From Collybia mongolica (lineage: Eukaryota > Basidiomycota > Agaricomycetes > Agaricales > Clitocybaceae), in assembly GCA_013420905.1 (NCBI GenBank), contig JAAXNY010000009.1:372001-436000 (forward strand): a DNA stretch of 64,000 nucleotides. Reading direction: 5' to 3'. Positions 1-10,846 of the stretch are shown here, one piece after another. Position numbers and translations under genes: made by a program. A model generated the notes under the pieces. The model was given only the letters and a program-made list of their open reading frames with translations. It did not search any database and had not been told where the DNA came from. The stretch's first letter is position 1; every line of letters starts with the position of its first letter.

Positions 1-512
1 GTATACCTATGTTAAATTCGAAACACGCCGGATTGATACGTTCCTGTAATATTTCGGGTGCTGGGGAACACCCGATCATAATCAGTGATCTCATATGCAT
101 GTTGACGTTATCAATGACATCCCTATCGCTGTCTACTCAACATTCAATCCATGCAAGGCAATCTATATTACCAATGGCTGTGCAATCATGAAATAGTATA
201 CTATGTATCGACCGAGGACGTAAGGGTGACCAGTCTAAGGTATCACTGTAATGTCATATTGACGCCCATCTGAGGTTTCGGATCTGACAACAACAGCCAG
301 CTGGCAGCGCTCCTGAAATAAACGTTTGATACGCTGTTAGTTGGCAGTCGCATGGGGAATTCTGTCCTGTCTTTCTCCGAGTCGGTAGCATGTACAGTCA
401 TCACTGACAGCGGTGTCAATATAACTCGCACTTTGCTCGACCAATAATAAAAGCAAACACAGCCCAGTCCTGCCCAGGCCTACGATTGCAAGTCGTTCCG
501 TCGAGTCCCCTG
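1..512. other. No gene recognised; upstream flank of F-box gene
   Basis: Only short open frames without recognisable domains occur here. The stretch presumably holds the promoter and 5' UTR of the F-box gene that follows, and possibly the end of a gene outside the window. No repeat or RNA gene was seen. Confidence 0.4.
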
Positions 513-3219
513 ATGCTCCGAAGTTCCGACCATGCTAATAGCTTCAGAATCGCTGAAGAAGGCCCTGAAAACCCTATTTATTTGACCAGCGATGATGACG
601 ATAAAGTTCTGGACCCTGAACACGCTAGAAAATTGTCCCAGCCTGGGGGTGCTCACTATGTCTGGCATAGGATCAAGAGGACACACGGAGGAAGAGGTGC
701 GCTGGAAGGTCTAATAGGAATGCCGCTCGATGTTTTATTCGAGGTTTGCGGAGACAATCATTCTCTTCGGATGTCGCGTTGACACCTGCTCAGATTTTCG
801 GACATCTCAACCCATTGGACGTGTTACATCTTGCACGAACAACGAAGCCTTTGCGCGACATTCTCATGAGACGCTCAGCTCTATCAGTCTGGAAACACGC
901 TCTTTCTAATGTTGATGGGTTGCCGGATTGCCCGGGTGATCTTGTTGAACCGCAGTGGGCGAGCCTCGTATTCGACACTTTATGTCATGTACGTCGGAGG
1001 TCCCATCGCTTGAGAAATCGCACTAATCTTGCTACCACTAGTACTGCTGGAAAACCAACACTACAAACATCGTTTGGATGAATCGTACGAGATGTTGCAA
1101 GAAATGCAGTGCTGAGAAGTATGTTCATCATTATGAATGATAGTGATATTGCACTCATACGTCCCAGTTTCTCTGACAGTTTACTTTACAACGATCTGCC
1201 TCGTGAATTGGTTCCCACTAGCACCACCAACGCCGGCAGTACGTTTGATAGTCTCTGTAGAGACATTAATATTGAGCTCTTGTTACAGCGTGGCTTCGGC
1301 AACAGTATTGTTTACGGACGGCGGCGATTTATAACGACGAGTTTGCGAAGTTGTCGAACCAAGAGAAAGAAGCTTGGTGCGCTGCGAAACGCATAGAAAT
1401 GCAAGCACGGAGAACAGTTAGTCTAATCTCCGTTGGTCAATCTTTCGTGCTTGATGAAATCCCTATCAGCACGCCGAATCATGTGAAGCATGGAATCGGA
1501 TTCGAACTGCAGAATTGGAAGCTGACCGTAGAAGGAGATTCGTTCGGTAGGGCATTGTTTTCCTCGTCTCTTTCATCGTATCAAACTTTTTATTAGTATC
1601 AAGCAAAAGCTGACAGAGCTGGGTATGCGACACATGCTTTCCTCTATAAATATATTCTCATGGTATGATTTAGGATGGGGGGACGAAATAAAGAAACTGC
1701 AATCTAACAAGTTATCTCACCATAGATTGGTTAGGCAAACTAAGGAACTTACTGACTGCTGTGAGTTATTGTGTAGCAATTGGGTGGAATGTTACACATC
1801 TGATCATTTGAAGTATGGAACGACATCCAACCAACGTTAGTTGCCTTGATGGAGGAAATCAAAGCTGAACGCATAACAGTCGAGCGCCGTAATGCTCAGA
1901 CTCGACGCCAACAAGTTCTATCCAGAATTTATGAAGAATTTGTTGCTTCCCAGCCCCTTCACTCCATCATACCTGGCTTCGCCGACTTTGTGATGATCGA
2001 TAAGTTCAAAAACATAATTGAAGACACCCCCGTTGAGGAAGAGGTCACTCCACAACATTTCCAAGGACCAATGTCGGAGTTGGCTTCCCTTATCGACGTT
2101 TGGCGCAAAGCCAAAAATCAAGAGCTCCTCGAAATGATGAAGGCCTTTCTAGAGATTGGATCAGATGCACGCGAATCAATGCTCCATCTTGCCACCACTT
2201 TTTTTTATTGTACAAGTTGCAAGGCAGAGGTTCAGCACCCCCGTATTCTCATCCATGCATGTACCACCTCACTGCGGTATTCCGAAGATGTTTCTTCCCC
2301 ATACTTCTTCGACTTGGGGTGTGAACCTTGGAATTTTGGGGGAAATCGCGTTTCATTCCACCGTGTCGCTTACACGGCATCACGGTCTATCTTAAAATCA
2401 TGTGGATATGACCCCGACATCGTAACCACCCAGCAAATACACGACGTGAATCCCCTCATTGAATGCCTGGATTGTTCCAATGAAAAGCAAGGCCGACTAG
2501 TTATGAGGTGGCCTCAAGCTGTATGTCTGGGTTCTTGTATCGAGCGTCCGTCTCTGACATCGACCTAGGTGGTTCACTCGATATCGCACCAGCGATGCGA
2601 GGGTGGGTGTGGGCAAAAAGGTTCCGATGCACACATCCCTGAGATGCAACTTGCTTTGCTCGACGAAGAGGATACCAAATTGGCGGTGAAGTTGGAAGAG
2701 GCTAGTCGGACTTCTACGTCGAACTACGCAGCCCTCTGGTCCTGCGTCCGATGCAAAAAGAAAACCAATCTCAACAACCTAAGAAACCACATTCGATTGA
2801 CGTGAGGCTTTTTCGCGCTTATTTTCGACCCGAAACTAACACAGACATACGGTAGAAAAAATCAAGTCACAGAACCAGAGGAAGCTAAGGATTATGTTCG
2901 TCATTTAGATGCCCCAGGTCACCCCCAGCCTGTTAGAATCAAGCCCCGGTCCAGTCTGCCTGTGTACTGCGACCCCGCTACTTGCGACGGCAGCGCCTGT
3001 GGAGGCAACATCCGTTGTATCCCTTCCACTCCCAGTTGCAATGGAGAATGTGACTGCAATAGTGATAGCGAGGGGAGCAGTTGCGGAGACGCTTCAAAGT
3101 GTAATGACAGTCACAAGGATGGTGGCATAGGTTGCGGTAGTGATGCCTGCAATGGGAACGAATGTTGTAGTTCTCAAGGTAGCAGCAAGAAGTGTGGTGG
3201 TAACGATCTTACGTGGTGA
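513..3219 (+). CDS. F-box-like protein with Cys-rich C-terminal tail (multi-exon)
   Basis: This is a probable substrate adaptor of an SCF ubiquitin ligase, of the large agaricomycete F-box family. The F-box core is rebuilt by removing an intron at 744-793, which joins MPLDVLFE to IFGHLNPLDVLHLARTTK. A second intron (989-1041) joins FDTLCHV to YCWKTNTTN, giving the CHYC and CCKKC zinc-binding pair usual after the F-box in this family; a third is 1119-1167. Later exons carry LTELG/WGDEI, LVRQTKELT and a charged helix (about 1846-2150). A C-terminal segment carries further Cys pairs (FYCTSCKAEV, ALWSCVRCKKKT). The last exon (about 2875-3219) is rich in Cys, Gly, Ser and Asn and is unusual for the family. 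The ATG at 513 is the first in frame, but an upstream exon is possible. Several internal splice sites (1239-1850) and the 3' end are uncertain, since a further intron could follow 3213. Family call firm, gene model approximate. Confidence 0.75.
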
Positions 3220-3799
3220 CGAAATCTAGATATGGTAATTATACACATTTTCCACCTACACTTTCGCTAACGTCGATGAGCAGGATCCATACGATCCCAA
3301 AGTGTACACGAGCTCCCTGGTTGTAAGTTATCTTATGTACCCCTTGGCGACTAACGCCTTAGGTTTCCCTGACCATGCTTATCCTTAAAAATTGTCTGTA
3401 ATTTAAACTTTATCATGTAAAGAGCTCTCGTCTACAAATAATAATATTGAGCTCATATCCTCTCCTGGACTCCTGTGTACCAGTTAGCCCCTGGTTGTTG
3501 GACACTATTCGACATTGCGAAAATTTCTTTGCACTACCCCAATTGACTCAAGTGTGGGCATTCCAATATGGAAACGGAGACGGTAGTAATGCATGTATAT
3601 ATTTCAAAAGACAGCGGAGCTTCCGTGAGACGGTAAGCAATTCAGACTAAACGATGGCAAAGAATCGCTTCCACTATAACATAAAACTACACAACGATCA
3701 AACATAAAAACAGAACATTGCAAACAACTTCATCATATCGTAACGCACAGCCCACGTTGAACCTGATTACAAAGGTTGCTTCTACGTTGGGAATTAGCG
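3220..3799. other. Intergenic region between F-box gene and eRF1
   Basis: No supported gene. It should contain the 3' end of the F-box transcript (+) and the 3' UTR end of the eRF1 transcript (-). A possible extra F-box exon (about 3284-3323, preceded by a CAG acceptor) cannot be confirmed by eye. Confidence 0.4.
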
Positions 3800-4123
3800 T
3801 TAAAAATACCGAGAATATGGCTGTTTAAACGCACCTTTGGGTAACTGAACCTCATACAAATGGTGCCCACAAGCATCAACTTCAAAATCACATTCATAAC
3901 ACTGACCTCCTTCACACCCACAGACCCTTCGAAGTTGAACAATAACGGGTATGAAGTATGAATATTCCTTCGTCGATAATGGTCCACCTGATCCGCCGCG
4001 AATGTCAAATACTGTTTCTACCACATGGTGACTCGCCTCTTCACCATCACCCCTGCCACACCTACCTCCCACCCCGCCCGACGTGACCGTAGTGGGTGGG
4101 GCTCCTAAGAGCCAACAATACCG
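3800..4123 (-). other. In-frame open extension after the eRF1 stop codon (possible readthrough tail)
   Basis: Reading on past the eRF1 TGA (followed by CGG) in the same frame, no stop appears for 107 codons until TAA at 3800-3802. The hypothetical tail contains a cysteine cluster (VCGCEGGQCYECDFEVDACG). Within it, the minus strand also has a plausible small intron running from GTAGGTGTGG (about 4063) to TGTGGTAG (about 4016). Readthrough-controlled autoregulation of eRF1, sometimes with a 3'-UTR intron, is known from plants and Neurospora. Whether this tail is ever translated is inference. It could also be an ordinary 3' UTR that is open by chance. Confidence 0.4.
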
Positions 4124-5702
4124 TCAGACACCCTCCTCGTCGGAGTAGAATTCGTCTTCCTCTTCATCGATAGATGAGAGGTTGGTGAAGTCAACTTTGT
4201 AACGTAGGAGGCCACCGATCCCTCCAAAGCCTTTGACGAACTGAGCACCTTCCTGCGACCGGTTGGTAACGAACTCGAGATTGGCACCAAAGTCTTTGTA
4301 TTTCTCAGCAAACCATTCCAGAAGAGAAACAGGTTCGGACACCTGCTCCATTTCAAGACCGGTGGATTTGTCTAAGAATTTCTCGCGATCTTTTTCTTGA
4401 TCTTTGTTGACATGGACCAGTATTTCCTCTGAAAATGGAACGGTTAAATACTAGAGATACCGCAAGCAGTAAATGATGAACCTCCAGCAGCGTTGTGAAG
4501 AATGTATCGAGTGATGTCCAAGTTCTCCCAGACGATAAGTGTCTCCACAGCACCTAGTTCAAGTGCCTTTAAGGTATCGTCGATACCAAAGCAATACCTG
4601 CCGGTGTCTTGACTGATCTCATCGAAGTACTTTTGGATGAGTCTCTTCTCCTGGACGAATTTTACGTTTGCCAGTGACTCAGCCGCAAGTTCAATGGCCT
4701 GTAAGGCGTGATTAATTTCTGCACCAAAGTATAGTATGGTCGCATACCTGATTGAACCCATTCTCACCGCCATAACTGACATCAACCACCTTGATGACCT
4801 TAGCTGCCAACCTCAAATCGAACATGTCACTCTGGCTAAGTTCCGTCTTGAAATCCGCGCTGCCTGCAAGGACTAAACCCGACACGTTGACCTTGTCGTT
4901 GGTAATGAAATGTTGCACAGCGTGTTCGGCCACTTTTCGTACGTAATTGTGGCGTTTTTCGTCTCGGAGACGCGAGAAGCGAAGTGCAGATTGCCCACCA
5001 CGACCATGCTTTTTGGGTAGGTCGACAGTAAATTTGTGGATGACTTCCCGTGTGTTCCCAGAGAGAGTCCCGAAAAGAGTGCCGTTACCATCCATGACAA
5101 TAAAGCCAAAGCGGGAGTCAGATTCAAGTAGCTCGGAAAGGGCCTCGGTATGGAACTTGTTGTCACAAAGATAAAGTGATCTGGATAGATCGATAAGGAT
5201 CGCCCATTTACAATAAATAAGTCGTAACGCACGTGTTGATAGGTTTATGGGGTTCGAAATCAAAAGAAACCTTTTTCTCCTTGCCCTCGTCGGTAAGAAT
5301 CGTTCCGACAAAAAGAACAAGACCATTTGGAGGGACTCGGTTATATAATTTCAGCCTCTGTTGGGTACTGGTAATGGCAGCCAAAACTGAAAGTCGATTG
5401 ACACGGGATTTAATATTTGAAGCAGTTCCATATTCTTGTGTCAACATTGCTGATGCACGCGAAATTTGGTCCTATGATGCTTCCACTTAGGTCTTCGGGA
5501 TATAATTCAAGTGATCGATACTCACCTTTGGAGGGATGATAAGGCTGATCATGGAAGTGCCAGCTCTGCAATGTCATGGTCGTTAGATTTTGTAGCAGAT
5601 TGAAAGACGATGTGAGAGATACCCTCTGGCAGCGTCAAGGCTCTTGATGAGCTTCTTGACCTTCCACATCTGAATGTTCTGCTCCGCGACGTCCGTACTC
5701 AT
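4124..5702 (-). CDS. SUP45: Eukaryotic peptide chain release factor subunit 1 (eRF1)
   Basis: eRF1 recognises all three stop codons in the ribosomal A site and triggers peptide release together with eRF3. Domain 1 carries the TASNIKS motif ([15 protein letters not shown]) and the YxCxxxF motif (YLCDNKF). Domain 2 carries the catalytic GGQ loop in [18 protein letters not shown]. The acidic C-terminus ends in FYSDEEGV and TGA at 4126-4124. The protein begins [18 protein letters not shown] at 5702. Small introns interrupt it, the first rejoining DAARG to [12 protein letters not shown]. Length and domain order match the roughly 435-residue family. It diverges from the Rpp20 gene, with start codons about 216 bp apart. 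The stop is the leaky-type UGA-C, and the frame stays open downstream. Confidence 0.95.
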
Positions 5703-5918
5703 GGTGGGAAACGACGAATACGCTTTCTAGTAAGACTAGAGAGGTAGTCGATAGAGAAAGTAAGCGAATTGAGAGGCCTTGTGGCCGTTGAAAAAGAATC
5801 TGATTAGCACCAGTTTTTTGCGTTTGCGTTTATTTACCCTCTTTTTTTTTTACACATGTGACATAAACATTTTTCTTGCTCAGGCAAAACCCCGAACTGA
5901 TCGATATCATTTACACTC
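5703..5918. promoter_or_regulatory. Shared divergent promoter of eRF1 and Rpp20/Pop7
   Basis: The 216 bp between the two divergent start codons must contain both 5' UTRs and both core promoters. It includes a T/C-rich run near 5838-5850. No specific operator could be identified. Both products are housekeeping RNA/translation factors. Confidence 0.5.
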
Positions 5919-6784
5919 ATGAACACGGCAGGAAAACGGAAACTTGACTCAGGCAATGAGACTGTTGGTGGTAAACGAATGAAAATAATGACAGCCTCAG
6001 GTTCAACCCAAGCAGTCCCAGTGGTCCCTGCTGACATGCTGGAAATGAGTGTAAAGCCACCTTTGACTCAACCTGTAGATGCTCCAGACACAGAAGACGC
6101 ACAGCGAATGACAGGGGACAATGCTGCTGACTCCGTAGCGCCCAAACGGGCCCGAATCAATAAACTCGTTCCACCCAGGCCTTTCCCGACGGTCCCGACA
6201 TCTGTCTCAGCAACGGGACCGCGTTCAGCGCACAAGGAGGGAAAGAACTTGATTTGCCTGACGCGTAAAACCCCTTTGGGATCTTACATGCGACGATGTA
6301 AAGATATAATTCTCAAAGATGGGTATGTCTGGCGCGTTTTGGCCGGGCTCCATTCTTATCTACACGCAGATACAAGACCTTATATTTGAGTGCAATGGGG
6401 GCAGCGATACCCCACCTCCTTCATCTAGTTCTCGCTCTTCCCCCGATTCTACCATTTCCCCGGGACGAGATTCGGACCGAAGTGACAACAGGGACCGTCG
6501 AAGTCCAAGATGAAGTCATTCCTGACGATGAAGACGAGGATGTAACATACCAGACACGAGGAAAATCTACATTAAAAATCGTTATCAAAATTGGCGACGG
6601 AAATTTCGAGGGCGATCGTAGCAGCCCCCTAAAGAGAAATGGTCGGAACCGAGTGGGTAATACTGGTGCGCGGGGTAACAAAGGCACGGCTGGAAGGAAG
6701 GGCAAAGGAAAGAAGATGCAAGTCGACTCGGGGGATGATGTTGTGTTTGAAGAACCAGAGCAAGAGAGTATGGAAATGCTCTGA
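5919..6784 (+). CDS. POP7: RNase P/MRP protein subunit Rpp20/Pop7 (Alba-like)
   Basis: This subunit binds the RNA of nuclear RNase P and RNase MRP as a heterodimer with Rpp25/Pop6, and so helps process tRNA and rRNA precursors. Two exons are joined across a 47-bp intron (6323-6369), giving LGSYMRRCKDIILKDGYK and then LSAMGAAIPHLLHLVLAL. These are the conserved Alba-type core motifs of the family. A basic, low-complexity N-terminal region precedes the core. A C-terminal tail rich in Gly, Lys and acidic residues (about 6600-6784) follows. The core strand ITVxGxG is replaced by LKIVIKIGDG, as is common in fungal members. The ATG at 5919 is the first in frame after the short divergent promoter. 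Confidence 0.85.
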
Positions 6785-7547
6785 CGGTTCACCGCAGAAG
6801 AATATGAATACTCGCCAAACTGACATTGTCTGTGGGTGAAGTGTTATACCCTTGTATTTCCCAGCTCGTATCGATCGCAATATTTATGGATCACCCGCCT
6901 CCATGGTTTTGGCGTGCTCCCCACAAAATCCCATGGCGCTTGGAAGCAATCGGAGATTTTTGATTGCTATTGTGAGAGTGAATGCCACCAAGATACATAT
7001 TTGCCTGGGAATGTTACCACATACATGCGATTTTTACACAGGCTTTTCCAATACACATTCCACTGTGACGCACCCACCCCATTGCACCGACACATAGCCA
7101 AAAAATTGGTCTGGATCGTCAAACAAGCTTGAAACGGTGCCCGAAACACCTTAAACCTTCACACCCTGTTTCCCCAAGTGACCGAATGTCAGTGGTGCCA
7201 AGCTGCTCCGAGCTTCTTTGACCTATGATGGCCTCTACGTTTTAAGATTTTCTTCCACCGTGAATAGTCTGTATCACCAAGCCTTGGAGCGTACCGAACC
7301 CAAGGTTTCGCACTGAGCCACGTCCTTCCCGCGAGTGGTCATCTAGGACCAGATCTCAAGGGCTTAATGAGATATACCTAGCGGGTCATGAGGACTTTTG
7401 AGCTTTGGCACCTCTTTACCCCAACAGGGATGTCAAACTATAAGGGAGGCTTCTGAATTCCCATTAGAATTGGATATAACCCGTCACTTCGGTCTTGATG
7501 AAAGACCTTATTTTCTAAGAAGCCCCACTCCGCTATCGCAACCCAAC
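6785..7547. other. Intergenic region without supported gene
   Basis: Contains only short unsupported open frames on both strands, for example + 6836-7132. It presumably holds the 3' UTR of the Rpp20 gene and the promoter of the dioxygenase. No repeat or RNA gene seen. Confidence 0.4.
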
Positions 7548-8940
7548 ATGTCTTCGACGATTACAGTAACTGCCACCCCCCAGCAACCAGACATCGAATA
7601 CCACCCAGATGAGGCTAAATGGCGTGCACGAACCGCGCAGCGCTTTGCAGAAAACCTGGACTTGGCCAAGGTACCGCTTCCTGATGGATTCCCAAAGCAA
7701 GTAGAAGGTCCCATAGTTTGGGCGGGATCTGACTGGGTGCATGAGGATCAGTGGGTCCATAATCTTAGTTCCGCTGAGCTGGAAGAGATTCAAAATGCGC
7801 TGAACCATTTCAAGAGTTCGTTACCCTGTAAATGAGGTTGATTATCAACTGAACGCTAATCCGATTAGAATTGAACATCCCTATGGGCTATTTGGGCAAG
7901 GACAACTTCCCGCTCCCCACTCTAGGCGAGACGCTTAAAGGCTTAGCACGCGAGCTCTATTCCGGTCGAGGATTCTTCGTCCTGCGTGCGCTCCCTGTCG
8001 ACACCTATTCCAGAGAGGATATTGCCATTGTCTACGCAGGTAAAGATTGGTTATAATCCACAAAATGACTGTCCCACAAGCATTATTCAGGGGTATCCTC
8101 CCACGTGGGGAATGCACGCGGGAGACAGGATGGCGCAGGAGCCGTTCTCGCGCATATCAAGGACCTCAGAGTGAGCCACGCCCATGAGGGAAAGATGGGT
8201 AACTCCGCATACACAACTGACAAGCAGGTCTTCCACACTGACGTGGGAGACTTGATTGCCTTGCTGGCGTTGCAGTCAGCAGCAGAGGGAGGGGTCTCCA
8301 GACTTAGTAGCTGTGGCCGCGTCTACAACGAGATCGCAGCCACGCGCCCAGACTTGATCAGGACCATGGCGGAACCTTGGGTCATGGACAGGTTAGTCGT
8401 GGCAGAGGATCTTCGGATAGTTTATTCACTGTGTCTATAGATTCGGTGCTGTTCCTCCGTACAGTACTCGACCTGTACTGTATATAGAGGAGGGCCACGC
8501 GATTATCCAGTACTCTCGCCGCCATTTCACGGGCTTCGGTGATCAGAAGAGAAGTACCGACATCCCGCCTATCACCGAGGCGCAAGCGGAGGCCCTCGAT
8601 ACTATGCACTTCTTGGCAGAGAAATACTCTCTAGGGCTAAACTTCCAGAAAGGTGATATCCAATACATCAATAGCATGGGCCTCCTACACGCCCGAGAAG
8701 CGTTCCGGGACGACGAAAAGAATACGTGAGTCACGAAGGCGTCATGATGAAGTATTGTCGATTTATACACTGTCTAGGCGCCATCTCGTACGGCTGTGGT
8801 TGCGTAACGATGATATGGCCTGGAAGACGCCTGGTCCCTTAGAGCATATCTGGAAGAAATTATATTCAATTCCACCAGAAGAACAACGGTTTCCGCTGGA
8901 GCCCGAGATTAGGAAGACGGCAGGTGGGATGACCAAGTAG
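7548..8940 (+). CDS. TauD/TfdA-type Fe(II)/2-oxoglutarate-dependent dioxygenase
   Basis: Members of this clavaminate-synthase-like family hydroxylate small molecules (taurine, gamma-butyrobetaine, secondary metabolites) using Fe(II), 2-oxoglutarate and O2. Five exons: 7548-7815, 7869-8039, 8091-8391, 8441-8725 and 8778-8940. All introns are 49-53 bp with GT-AG ends. The facial-triad HxD lies in VFHTDVGDLIALLAL. The distal His lies in SMGLLHAREAF, and the 2-oxoglutarate-binding Arg in RRHLVRLWLRND. The YAGVSSHVG segment before the triad is typical of the fungal subgroup. The start is MSSTITVTATPQQPD. An in-frame open stretch upstream (from about 7398) has no clear ATG context and was not included. 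The substrate cannot be deduced, and no biosynthetic partners are adjacent. Confidence 0.88.
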
Positions 8941-9223
8941 AATTTATGCCTAGGAAACCGCGTATGCAGCATAGAGAAGTACATGATCAAAACGCAGTAG
9001 CAAATAATAATATTTTTTTCGTGATGAGTCTATGTGATGCCGTGCTGTTCCGGGTATCGCCGAAGGGACATGCACAGCCACTCGGCGATCAATTACGCAG
9101 TCCAAACGGCATGAACGAAGGTATGATAAAGCTGCGGCCAGTTCGACCTCTACCTCCACCCACCACTTACCATTACAGCCATATCTGCGAGAAACGCTCT
9201 TGTAGGCGGCAACTGAGCCGGAG

Positions 9224-10693
9224 ATGTTGGCATCTCATGGGGCGCGGGTTACAACCCGTAATGCCTCTAATTTAATACCTCACACCTCTGCCTGTACTGC
9301 AGGTAAACCGCGGTCAATCCACATCCCGTCATCTGTGCGTGCGCACCCCTTGCTCCCTCAGGCGGGGAGAACTCAAAAGCTCTTCACACAATCTCGTAAC
9401 CTTCTGACACAATACTTCAACCTTTTGACCGCCCCAGGCATCTGTGTGCCAACCTCCTCACCTGTCGTCCGCTCTCTTCAAGCTACGGCTCGGAGTCATA
9501 CCACCATTCAACAAGGCTTTTCTTTCCCTGTGAGAACCGCCTTATCACGACCCTTGCATTCCCACATTCTCCCGCGTGTACCCACCCTACCCCGAACTAT
9601 CGCTCAAGTCGGCCTCGGGACAGCCAGAAATTTCTCTACAAGTCGCCCGATTTTTCAGAACCTTGTGGAGAATGTACCAGTTATTGGCCGTGCATTCTAT
9701 GAGGCAGATTGGGATCTGAAGATGCGTCAGGAGCAGGATTTCATGCGAATGCGTTCGAAAAGCAAATCGTGGAAGAAAGCCCACAGGAAGGAGATGCTGA
9801 AACCTACTCTTCAGAGTCTTGTGCTCAAAGAGAATGAGGTTCCATCTCAACCCCAGAAAATCTCTGACGAAGAAGAACTTGACCAGTTTTTCACCAATCC
9901 CACTATTCCTGACGTCATTAGCTACCTCCTTATCCCTCTGGCGCCAACACCAACCACCCGTACCCCGCTTTGTCCGTTTCCAAATACAGATCCCACTCTC
10001 CTCCCATTGCGTGATCTCGCATCCATGCATACTTCACATGAGATGCACTCACTGCGGGTGTCTTCACTCTTTTCCAGACTTGATGCAGCCAATGTATGGG
10101 AGCGTGGTGTTCAGTGTTCCGCATTCTCACATGGAGGTGGCCACGATGGGGTCTGTACCATGCTAAAAGTCGAGTTCGTCGGGTGGACGAAGGCAGAGGT
10201 GCGCGGTATTCTGGGAGAGAGTGGGAGCGGCTGGTGTGTCCTCGAGGAGGTCAATACGTCTGCCCAACAGCAAGGATTGTTCGATTATGACGATGATTCG
10301 CTTTCCGATTCTTCGTCCACCTCATCTCACATACTTGAGAACAGGCGCCATGGAGGCGCGTCGGGTTTTATGGATGCTGATGCAGAAATAGACCCATCCC
10401 AGTCATTTGTCCTCCCCACACTCGACTTCTCTTCTTCATTTATCGCTTCCTCTACACCAGCACCCTCCCACTCGAGAAATACATTGGATCTCGATTCATT
10501 CTCGTTCTCTCCTTCCGGTTCCGATTTCGACCCTTGGCTGGACTCGGAAGTATACTCAGATGGTGGGGAATCAGACACAAGTAGCTGGACTGACCCTCCT
10601 TCCATGAATCGGTGGTTTGGTTTCAGCTCTCAGTTTGCGAAGCGTGCGGGAAATGACCTTTCGCAGGAAGGACCTCGTGAATACATGTTTTGA
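9224..10693 (+). CDS. Conserved-looking hypothetical protein, probably mitochondrial (489 aa)
   Basis: A single uninterrupted frame starts with ATG at 9224 and ends at 10693, 283 bp after the dioxygenase stop on the same strand. The N-terminal 140 residues are rich in Arg, Ser, Thr and Pro and poor in acids, with TARNFSTSRPIFQ resembling a mitochondrial cleavage region. A charged block follows (EADWDLKMRQEQDFMRMRS), then a probable folded domain (residues about 240-350). The last 130 residues are Ser/Asp-rich and probably disordered. I do not recognise an enzyme motif. The FYEADWDLK region looks like a family seen in agaricomycetes without assigned function, but that is only an impression. 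Coding is supported by length and by the absence of stops. Confidence 0.65.
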   Translation: MLASHGARVTTRNASNLIPHTSACTAGKPRSIHIPSSVRAHPLLPQAGRTQKLFTQSRNLLTQYFNLLTAPGICVPTSSPVVRSLQATARSHTTIQQGFSFPVRTALSRPLHSHILPRVPTLPRTIAQVGLGTARNFSTSRPIFQNLVENVPVIGRAFYEADWDLKMRQEQDFMRMRSKSKSWKKAHRKEMLKPTLQSLVLKENEVPSQPQKISDEEELDQFFTNPTIPDVISYLLIPLAPTPTTRTPLCPFPNTDPTLLPLRDLASMHTSHEMHSLRVSSLFSRLDAANVWERGVQCSAFSHGGGHDGVCTMLKVEFVGWTKAEVRGILGESGSGWCVLEEVNTSAQQQGLFDYDDDSLSDSSSTSSHILENRRHGGASGFMDADAEIDPSQSFVLPTLDFSSSFIASSTPAPSHSRNTLDLDSFSFSPSGSDFDPWLDSEVYSDGGESDTSSWTDPPSMNRWFGFSSQFAKRAGNDLSQEGPREYMF

Positions 10694-10846
10694 CTCTTAG
10701 TTTCCTTCCCCATAGCTTTGATGTCGTATACACGCCGACATGCATGAGTTTCTTTGTATTTTTCTTTTACTTGATAACAAGTCTGATATGACAATGAAAT
10801 ACATAGTGTCCGAAATTAAACAGTAAAAAACCTTATGGGGTCGTTT

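Noticed and set aside
2909..3130. Alternative frame through the F-box tail encoding a hydrophobic Val/Ala-rich peptide
   Set aside because: The Cys-rich frame is the one continuous with the preceding exon through the intron ending at the GGTAG before position 2855. The other needs an unsupported frame change.
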